Source of the DNA: Thiotrichaceae bacterium
GTDB lineage: Bacteria; Pseudomonadota; Gammaproteobacteria; Thiotrichales; Thiotrichaceae
Reading direction: 5' to 3'
Length of the DNA: 11,602 nt
NCBI GenBank assembly: GCA_015494435.1
Contig: WGBH01000349.1
Location: forward strand, 1 to 11,602
How positions within the stretch are numbered: position 1 is the first letter of the stretch; each line of letters starts with the position of its first letter. A program made the position numbers and the translations under genes. The notes beneath the pieces are model-generated. The model was not told where the DNA came from. It saw only the letters and a program-made list of their open reading frames with translations, and searched no databases. This document shows positions 5,977 to 11,602 of this stretch, in pieces.

Positions 5977-7422
5977 ATGCCTAAACGTTATGAGATGGTT
6001 GCTAATTATATTGCTGATCAGATTTATTCGGGATTGCTTAAAACGAATGAAAGGGTACTTTCAGTCAGGCAGTGCGCGAATGAATTGGGAGTCAGTATTT
6101 CAACTGTCATTCGTGGTTATGAGCTATTGCAAGACCGTTTGCTGATTGAGTCTCGCCCTCAATCAGGCTTTTTTGTTAGTCAGCGCTTTGAGCTTCCTGC
6201 TGCACCAGAGGCGAGTACGCCAGAACAACGTCCTGTTGAGGTGAACCTTGGTCAGCTTGCGCTAACAATCATTAAAAGTTCTCAAAATAAACAATTGATA
6301 CAGTTGGCTGTGGCATTGCCTAAAATAGATGTTGCTGCGGTGGCTCAATTGAATAAAATTACGGCACAAATTGCCCGCGAACAATGCAGAGCGAACCAGA
6401 GTATTAGCGTTGATAATATTTCGGAATATGATTCGCCTCCGGGTAATGAGCTTTTGCGGCGTAAAATTGCACAACGCTTATTAAGCGGTGGTGTAAAAGT
6501 ACATCCTGATGAAATTGTGATTACGGTCGGCTGTCAAGAAGCTTTAGTGTTGAGTTTAAATGCAGTCACTAAGGCAGGGGATACTGTGGCTGTTGAATCA
6601 CCTAATTATTATGGCATGTTGCAGGCAATTGAAACATTGGGCTTGAAAGCACTGGAAATCCCGACGGATGCAAAGACAGGGATTAGCTTATCGGCTTTAG
6701 AGCTGGCGATACGCGAATGGCCTATAACCGCTTGTGTTTTGGCACCGAGTTACAGCAATCCTTTGGGGTCTTGTATTCCTGATTCGAGAAAGAAAAAGTT
6801 GGCACAAATGCTGGAAAAAGCAGATATTGCTTTAATAGAAGATGATATTAATGCTGATTTAACCTATGCAAACCATCGTCCTAGAGCGATTAAATCGTAT
6901 GATAAAACGGGTAATATTTTGCTTTGTTCTTCGTTATCAAAAACACTTTCACCTGGTTTACGGCTAGGCTGGGTTGTTCCAGGTCGTTGGTTGGAAAGGG
7001 TGCAACATTTAAAACTGTGTAATAGTGGAGCTAATGCGAGTATCACTACCTTGGCCGCTACTCGTTATTTGGAGACTGGTACATTTGATCGTCATTTACG
7101 ACAAATGCGTCAGTATTATAAACGACAACGTGATTATTTTTTGCAATTGGCAGCGAGGCATTTTCCTGATGATATACGCATTACATATCCTCAAGGAGGC
7201 TATATTTTATGGATTCGTTTACCACAGGGAGTCGATGGTATGGCGTTATATGAATCTGCATTAGAGGAAAAAATTGCAATTTCCCCAGGTACTCTGTTTT
7301 CGGTTAATCAGCAATATAACGATTTTATTCGGATTAATTATGGACAAGAAAATGCGCAGAATTTAGAGAAAGCGGCTATTTTATTAGGGCGTTTAATGCG
7401 GGAAATGATGGTGTCTGATTAG
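5977..7422 (+). CDS. MocR/PdxR-family regulator (GntR winged helix plus aminotransferase domain)
   Basis: The 481-residue length is typical of MocR proteins. Residues about 5-70 form a GntR winged helix-turn-helix: RVLSVRQCANELGVSISTVIRGYELL (26-51, split here at the turn), then the wing SGFFVS (63-68). After a linker, residues about 105-475 form a fold type I aminotransferase domain with SPPGNELLRRKIA (153-165), SYSNPLG (258-264), EDDINADLTY (288-297) and SSLSKTLSPGLRLGW (318-332), where Lys322 should bind PLP. Proteins of this family sense PLP or an amino-acid aldimine and switch transcription of neighbouring genes. The divergent aminotransferase gene, 135 bp away, is the likely target. ATG 5977 has GAGG 7 bp upstream. 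The stop lies 8 bp from that of mreD, inside a palindrome. The effector cannot be identified from sequence. Confidence 0.92.
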   Translation: MPKRYEMVANYIADQIYSGLLKTNERVLSVRQCANELGVSISTVIRGYELLQDRLLIESRPQSGFFVSQRFELPAAPEASTPEQRPVEVNLGQLALTIIKSSQNKQLIQLAVALPKIDVAAVAQLNKITAQIAREQCRANQSISVDNISEYDSPPGNELLRRKIAQRLLSGGVKVHPDEIVITVGCQEALVLSLNAVTKAGDTVAVESPNYYGMLQAIETLGLKALEIPTDAKTGISLSALELAIREWPITACVLAPSYSNPLGSCIPDSRKKKLAQMLEKADIALIEDDINADLTYANHRPRAIKSYDKTGNILLCSSLSKTLSPGLRLGWVVPGRWLERVQHLKLCNSGANASITTLAATRYLETGTFDRHLRQMRQYYKRQRDYFLQLAARHFPDDIRITYPQGGYILWIRLPQGVDGMALYESALEEKIAISPGTLFSVNQQYNDFIRINYGQENAQNLEKAAILLGRLMREMMVSD

Positions 7423-7434
7423 GAATATTCCTAA
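7419..7434. repeat. 16-bp perfect palindrome spanning two convergent stop codons
   Basis: TTAGGAATATTCCTAA is its own reverse complement. Its arms contain the TAG stop of the MocR gene (7420-7422) and, on the other strand, the TAG stop of mreD (7431-7433). There is no T-run, so it is a poor intrinsic terminator. It may be a protein site or chance. Confidence 0.6.
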
Positions 7435-7931
7435 AACTCATCGAAACGGCTGCGTTCAATATGGAAGAAGCTTAGTACCCAAGAATAGAGTGGCCAAATA
7501 AGCAGACTAGAAAAGAGTGTTAACCAATACAGCCATGTGGCAGGATTATTGCCTGTTGCTGCCATTATCCAGAGATTAATTAGGAGATAAGTGCCTAAAA
7601 CTAGGAAAATAAGTGCATATTGATGCCATAATATACTGATAGATAAACGTGGCAATAAGCGTAATGACATAAAAACAACAATTACCATACTCAGTGCGTG
7701 TTGCCCTAAAATTGAGCCGTGAAATACATCAATAAAAAGTCCTGCTATCCAAGCTAATACAATGCTTATTTTTTTGGGTAATTTCAAACACCAGTAAATA
7801 AAGGTAAGAGCTACCCATTCTGGACGCCAAAGCAACCATTCATCAGGTAGTGGCAGTAATAGCAATAAAAAGGAGAAAATAACAGACGCTATTATCGCAC
7901 CTGTGAAGCGGAGGGAAACACTATTGCCCAT
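7431..7931 (-). CDS. mreD: Rod shape-determining protein MreD
   Basis: MreD is an inner-membrane component of the elongasome that links MreC and MreB to peptidoglycan synthesis. The 166-residue protein has the usual length and about five to six hydrophobic segments (roughly 9-27, 40-52, 55-75, 76-93, 103-125 and 131-155). It also carries family features: RPEWVAL (36-42) and the segment IDVFHGSILGQHAL (67-80), matching the conserved D-x3-G-x3-G-(Q/E)-x-A pattern. It is the last gene of the mreBCD operon. The gap to mreC is 74 bp with no recognisable gene, and the Shine-Dalgarno before ATG 7931 is weak. Genes that often follow mreD, such as maf/rng or pbp2/rodA, are absent; a convergent MocR gene follows instead. 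Confidence 0.92.
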   Translation of the reverse strand: MGNSVSLRFTGAIIASVIFSFLLLLLPLPDEWLLWRPEWVALTFIYWCLKLPKKISIVLAWIAGLFIDVFHGSILGQHALSMVIVVFMSLRLLPRLSISILWHQYALIFLVLGTYLLINLWIMAATGNNPATWLYWLTLFSSLLIWPLYSWVLSFFHIERSRFDEF

Positions 7932-8005
7932 AGTGTATTTCTACCGTTTTAGGTGCTGTTATAGAGATAAGAAAATATGTCTTTTGGTATTGGATCATGT
8001 TGCTA

Positions 8006-8965
8006 TTACTTTTTTAAAGTTGATTTTTCATTCGCTTTGTTCTTTTTTAACTGGCTTTCAGGTTCTTCTTCATTGGCGACGATCATATTCTTATTGTGCC
8101 AAATAGCTAAGACCTCACGGGTTTGAGTAAAATCCGTTAGTGTACGTGCCATGACTTTCATAAAAGAATCACCCGAGTTGTATTCGATACTGCTGACAAC
8201 AGCGACAGGATAACCTGGAGGATAAAGTTTACCGAGTCCTGAGCTAACATAGATATCTCCTTTTTTAATATCCATATTGGCTTCTATATTTCTTAACTCA
8301 AGTAAATTGGTTTTTCCTGTTCCAACGGCTAAAGCACCGCGTCCTTGCTCTTTAATCTTAGTCTCTTTATCAGTTGATTTTTTTCTTCTTTTTAGTACTG
8401 TTTTATTAACTACATGAATGGCATGATCAATATCAGTTAACTGCATAACCTCTGCTGAATCAGGTGCAATACTATCAATTTGCCCATAAATGTTCTTTCC
8501 TGCGATTATCACTTGTCCTGTGTATAAATGGTCATTAGCACCACGATTGATAGTGACTTTACGACGAAAGGTGTTGCCTGAAACAGACAATATTTGAGCA
8601 AGAAGAAGTTCTTCCCCCATTCTCGGAATGGCATGGAGTTGTTTGCGTAGGCGTATATTTTCTTCTGCAATGGAATGGTATTTTTGGTTACGTGCTACAT
8701 ACAGATCAAGTGTAGAGCGCAGTTGCCTATTCTCTGATGCCATTTTTTTATGTTCGCTAAAATAATCTACCAAATACTCATAAGTATCAAAGGGTAGATT
8801 GACAGCATATTTAAAAGGGTAGGTGATCATTGTTAATGTTGTACGAACGGGATATAAGACAGTATCCCGATAATCAAATACCATCACCGTCGCGGAGATT
8901 GAGGCGAGTAGTATAAATTTGAATAACAACGAACCTTGTGGGTTATGATCAAATATGTCATTCAT
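8006..8965 (-). CDS. mreC: Cell shape-determining protein MreC
   Basis: MreC is a bitopic periplasmic scaffold that dimerises and activates the PBP2-RodA peptidoglycan synthase. The 319-residue protein has a short cytoplasmic start, a membrane segment (about 13-30), a helical coiled-coil region (about 65-112), and then the beta-barrel domains. These contain VTINRGANDHLYTGQVII (137-154), ALAVGTG (211-217) and GDIYVSSGLGKLYPPGYPVAVV (236-257, quoted only by position beyond its core SSGLG). A lysine-rich stretch at about 190-208 (KRRKKSTDKETKIKEQ) interrupts the place where relatives run directly from the strand into the xAxGTG segment, an apparent insertion. The C-terminal 20 residues are also Lys/Glu-rich. 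AGGA precedes ATG 8965, and the gap to mreB is 11 bp, so the two are co-transcribed. Confidence 0.93.
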   Translation of the reverse strand: MNDIFDHNPQGSLLFKFILLASISATVMVFDYRDTVLYPVRTTLTMITYPFKYAVNLPFDTYEYLVDYFSEHKKMASENRQLRSTLDLYVARNQKYHSIAEENIRLRKQLHAIPRMGEELLLAQILSVSGNTFRRKVTINRGANDHLYTGQVIIAGKNIYGQIDSIAPDSAEVMQLTDIDHAIHVVNKTVLKRRKKSTDKETKIKEQGRGALAVGTGKTNLLELRNIEANMDIKKGDIYVSSGLGKLYPPGYPVAVVSSIEYNSGDSFMKVMARTLTDFTQTREVLAIWHNKNMIVANEEEPESQLKKNKANEKSTLKK

Positions 8966-8976
8966 GCTAGTGATTC

Positions 8977-10023
8977 CTAATCAGAAGACCAGAAGTCGAA
9001 ACCGTCATCATCGAGCATTTCTAAAATTTTACCACCACCACGCGCAACACAGGTGAGTGGATCATCAGCAACAACGACTGGAATACCCGTTTCTTCCATT
9101 AATAAGCGGTCTAAATCACGCAATAATGCACCACCGCCTGTTAAGACAATGCCTCGGTCTGCAACATCTGCCCCTAGTTCTGGAGGGGTTTGCTCTAAGG
9201 CGGTTTTAACCGCGCTTACAATACCAAAGAGTGGTTCTTGTAGGGCTTCTAAAATTTCGTTGCTAGTGAGTGTGAAACTACGAGGAACACCTTCAGAAAG
9301 ATTACGCCCTTTAACCTCAATTTCTTGTAGTTCCTTGCCAGGATAGGCTGAACCAATTTCACATTTGATTTGTTCTGCCGTAGCATCCCCAATTAACATA
9401 CCGTAGTTACGACGTACGTAGCTGATAATGGCTTCATCAAGACGGTCACCACCAATACGCACAGAAGCTGAATAAACGATTCCACGTAATGACATCACCG
9501 CCACTTCTGAGGTACCGCCGCCAATATCGAGTACCATTGAGCCAACGGCTTCATCGATGGGAATACCTGCACCTATAGCCGCTGCCATGGGTTCTTCTAC
9601 TAGGTAAACTTTACGTGCGCCCGCGCCCATTGCTGAGTCTTTGATTGCGCGACGTTCAACTTGAGTTGCACCACAGGGGACGCAAATAACAACCCGAGGG
9701 CGAGGGCGTAAAATTCTGCCACTGTCAACTTTATGAATAAAATGTTGAAGCATTTTTTCTGTATAAGTAAAATCCGCGATGACACCGTCTTTCATAGGGC
9801 GAATAGCGGTAATATTCTCTGGGGTTCGACCGAGCATTTTTTTAGCTTCGATACCGACCGCTTCAATTTTTTTAGGGCCACCAGGACCTCTATCCTGACG
9901 TATAGAAACGACAGAGGGTTCGTCTAAAACAATCCCTTTTCCACGCATATAAATAAGGGTGTTTGCAGTTCCCAAATCAATAGAGATATCGTTAGAAAAC
10001 CAGCCAGAAATAAATTTGAACAT
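8977..10023 (-). CDS. mreB: Rod shape-determining protein MreB (bacterial actin)
   Basis: MreB polymerises under the inner membrane with ATP and guides lateral cell-wall synthesis. The 348-residue length matches the family (347 in E. coli, from memory). The N-terminal MFKFISGWFS is an amphipathic helix expected to anchor filaments to the membrane. The actin-fold nucleotide motifs are all present: phosphate 1 IDLGTANTLIY (15-25), the hinge region VCVPCGAT variant (114-120), VEEPMAAAIGAG (142-153), phosphate 2 LDIGGGTSEVAV (165-176) and LTGGGALL (294-301). It heads the mreBCD operon, transcribed leftward from a strong extended -10 promoter. The ATG at 10023 gives the standard N terminus, although the Shine-Dalgarno is weak. 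Nothing in the protein looks unusual. Confidence 0.97.
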   Translation of the reverse strand: MFKFISGWFSNDISIDLGTANTLIYMRGKGIVLDEPSVVSIRQDRGPGGPKKIEAVGIEAKKMLGRTPENITAIRPMKDGVIADFTYTEKMLQHFIHKVDSGRILRPRPRVVICVPCGATQVERRAIKDSAMGAGARKVYLVEEPMAAAIGAGIPIDEAVGSMVLDIGGGTSEVAVMSLRGIVYSASVRIGGDRLDEAIISYVRRNYGMLIGDATAEQIKCEIGSAYPGKELQEIEVKGRNLSEGVPRSFTLTSNEILEALQEPLFGIVSAVKTALEQTPPELGADVADRGIVLTGGGALLRDLDRLLMEETGIPVVVADDPLTCVARGGGKILEMLDDDGFDFWSSD

Positions 10024-10047
10024 AGGGGAACAATCCGTTGTTTGGAA

Positions 10048-10056
10048 ATTATAGCA
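10048..10056 (-). promoter_or_regulatory. Extended -10 promoter of mreBCD
   Basis: On the minus strand the sequence reads TGCTATAAT, a perfect -10 hexamer (10048-10053) preceded by the TGn extended -10 element. No good -35 is seen at standard spacing, which is normal for extended -10 promoters. The predicted start near 10041 gives a leader of only about 18 bases before the mreB ATG. Confidence 0.6.
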
Positions 10057-10194
10057 AATTTGATAGTGAACAGATAAATATTATGGCTAATGTAACAACC
10101 ACAAGAGTTGAGGGCAAGATATTGATAAAAAAAACTATAACCACATTGATCATTTTTCATTTATAGTTATTAAGCATTTTTTAGGATGTTTTTT

Positions 10195-11001
10195 ATGCTC
10201 TCATTGCTCCATTATAAAACATATAAAAAGATAAGTAAAATTAATCTTGCTATTAATTTTACTAATGAAAGACCTCCTTTATTTATTTTGCATGGTTTGC
10301 TTGGCTCTATGGATAATTGGCATAGTCAAGCGAAGCGCCTTCAACAATTTCGTACTGTTATAACGGTAGATTTACGCAATCATGGACGCTCACCTCATTT
10401 AAAGGGTATGAGCTACCGACAAATGGGCTTAGATATAGTTGCCATTATGGAGCATGAAAAGCTAGAAACTATTGATTTATTGGGGCATTCAATGGGTGGG
10501 AAAGTAGCTATGTGGTTGGCACTTCACTACCCTAGACGAATAGCAACACTGATTGTGGTTGATATAGCACCTAAAACCTATCCACTTTGGCATCAAGAAA
10601 TGTTAATTGCAATGTTAAAAGCACCTTTATTAAGCTTTCAGTCGCGTCAACAAGTGGATGATTATTTAGCACAGTTTATTGCAGATGAGCATGAGCGTCT
10701 TTTTATTTCTAAAAATTTGCAAAAACGGACAGGGAGGGGATATAAATGGCGCTGTAACTTAAAGCAAATAGTAATATCCTATCTAAAAATTGCGGCTTTT
10801 CCTATACCAGCATCCCTTTTTTCAAATCAAAGTTATTTTATTCGTGGAGAGAATTCGCCCTATATTTTACCTACTGACCATGCTTTAATAAAACGCCTAT
10901 TCACTCAGTCTGAAATTCACACTATCAAAAATTCATCTCATCTTCCTCATAGAGAGCAGGCGGATGCTTTTTATCAATTATTACAAAGTTTCCTAAAATA
11001 A
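10195..11001 (+). CDS. ybfF: Alpha/beta-hydrolase fold esterase, YbfF-like
   Basis: This 268-residue cytoplasmic serine hydrolase resembles E. coli YbfF, an esterase active on acyl-CoA and short acyl esters. Visible landmarks are the oxyanion-hole segment LFILHGLLGSMDNW (29-42), VDLRNHGRSPH (58-68), the nucleophile elbow GHSMGG (97-102, Ser99), VVDIAPKTYP (121-130, Asp123 as likely acid), IRGENSPYI (216-224) and the histidine in NSSHLPHRE (246-254, His249). ATG 10195 is chosen over ATG 10186 because AGGA at 10183-10186 sits 8 bp upstream of it; the longer form would add only three residues (MFF). The gene is divergent from mreB. A weak promoter (TTGATC 10146-10151, TATTAA 10168-10173) may serve it. 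The physiological substrate is unknown. Confidence 0.85.
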   Translation: MLSLLHYKTYKKISKINLAINFTNERPPLFILHGLLGSMDNWHSQAKRLQQFRTVITVDLRNHGRSPHLKGMSYRQMGLDIVAIMEHEKLETIDLLGHSMGGKVAMWLALHYPRRIATLIVVDIAPKTYPLWHQEMLIAMLKAPLLSFQSRQQVDDYLAQFIADEHERLFISKNLQKRTGRGYKWRCNLKQIVISYLKIAAFPIPASLFSNQSYFIRGENSPYILPTDHALIKRLFTQSEIHTIKNSSHLPHREQADAFYQLLQSFLK

Positions 11002-11085
11002 CGCTTGCGCATTAGTAATAAGCTATATTAGAATATTCGGATATACATACTTTGATATAGATTTATTTAGCTAGGGAATAAAATT

Positions 11086-11602
11086 ATGAAACTTGAAACA
11101 ATAACATTCGTCGCTTTACTTGCATTATCTGCAACTGCTTCAGCAGATTGGTTCGATGGATTTAATAATGGCAATGGGTCGGTTAATGCCGCGGGAAATA
11201 CAACTGGCAATGCTCAAGCAAATACAGCAACTAAAGGTAATGGTGAAGGTAAAGCAAATGGTTGGGGTGCAGGTAAGGGCGATGCTGATGGAGAAGTAGA
11301 TTTTAGTATTCAGTTTAAAGGTAAAGGCCGCACCAATATGGATACTAAAATGCAAGCTGATGGTGATATGAAAGCTGCCAGTGATACACAAGGTGCTGGA
11401 AATGGTAGAGGGAATACTGTTGCTAATGCGACTGCTAATGGAACGGGTTCTAATGCAAATGGCGTTTCTGGACAAGCTTTGAATGCTACAGGTCTACCTC
11501 AAGCTGCACCTGCGGCTATGAATATGGGACAAATGAAAGCTTCTTTAATTGCACAAATCAAACAAGCGCAAATGATGCTACAACGTATTGAAGTAATGGA
11601 AA
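11086..11602 (+). CDS. Exported Gly/Ala/Asn-rich protein, sulfur-globule-protein-like (3' end outside window)
   Basis: The ATG at 11086 follows AGGGA (11073-11077) at 8-bp spacing, and the frame stays open for 172 codons to the window end. Residues 1-20 are a clear Sec signal peptide ending TASA, cleaved before DWFDGF. The mature part is low-complexity: Gly, Ala, Asn and Thr dominate at 28-136, with an acidic patch GDADGEVDFS (65-74) followed by a basic GKGR segment. An Ala/Pro stretch (140-144) leads into a Met/Gln-rich helix (148-172) that continues beyond the window. The signal peptide, aromatic DWF start, Gly/Asn richness and DADG-VDF-GKGR arrangement recall envelope proteins of periplasmic sulfur globules in sulfur-oxidising gammaproteobacteria. 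This is a resemblance recalled by eye, so the family is tentative. A different secreted structural protein is possible. Confidence 0.6.
   Translation, partial: MKLETITFVALLALSATASADWFDGFNNGNGSVNAAGNTTGNAQANTATKGNGEGKANGWGAGKGDADGEVDFSIQFKGKGRTNMDTKMQADGDMKAASDTQGAGNGRGNTVANATANGTGSNANGVSGQALNATGLPQAAPAAMNMGQMKASLIAQIKQAQMMLQRIEVME

Noticed and set aside
9924..10160. A minus-strand open frame covering the mreB upstream region.
   Set aside because: It overlaps the well-supported mreB N terminus in another frame and spans the mreB promoter.
11140..11475. A 111-codon minus-strand open frame rich in Ser, Ile and Thr.
   Set aside because: It lies opposite the exported Gly/Asn/Ala-rich protein, which has a signal peptide and a good ribosome site; the minus frame has neither.

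Overview
This is an AT-rich bacterial chromosome segment, most likely from a gammaproteobacterium. The support is an mreBCD shape operon next to a divergent YbfF-type esterase, a LysN-type aminotransferase beside a MocR regulator, and a cbiD-cobK pair. The last gene resembles the secreted glycine/asparagine-rich sulfur globule proteins of sulfur oxidisers, which hints at a sulfur-oxidising lineage. That hint is weak, and the genus cannot be named from the sequence alone.

Layout. Positions 2-964 hold the 3' part of a collagen-like gene: 96 unbroken Gly-X-Y triplets, then a short tail with one EF-hand/dockerin-like calcium loop. A rho-independent terminator follows at 1085-1130. Positions 1265-2503 encode a fusion of a family 2 glycosyltransferase and a SAM-dependent methyltransferase. 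cbiD (2519-3616) and cobK/cbiJ (3613-4347) follow; they overlap by 4 bp and encode two cobalamin ring-synthesis steps. The 324-bp convergent gap 4348-4671 has no gene but holds two strong inverted-repeat structures, one of them a 160-bp MITE-like hairpin. Positions 4672-5841 (minus) encode a PLP aminotransferase, divergent from a MocR/GntR-aminotransferase regulator (5977-7422). A shared control region with an 8-bp inverted repeat lies between them. The mreB-mreC-mreD operon runs leftward from 10023 to 7431. A YbfF-like hydrolase runs rightward from 10195, and an exported Gly/Ala/Asn-rich protein starts at 11086 and runs off the window.

How the parts fit. mreBCD is ordinary cell-shape machinery, and cbiD-cobK is ordinary though separated here from other cobalamin genes. 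The aminotransferase and MocR pair looks like a regulator with its target. The most unusual part is the left end. The collagen domain has 46 threonines at the Y position of 96 triplets, only one proline and no Lys, Arg, Asp or Glu within those triplets, and the next gene is a sugar transferase fused to a methyltransferase. One reading is a surface fibre whose triple helix is stabilised by O-glycosylated threonine capped with a methylated sugar. This is a hypothesis from composition and proximity.
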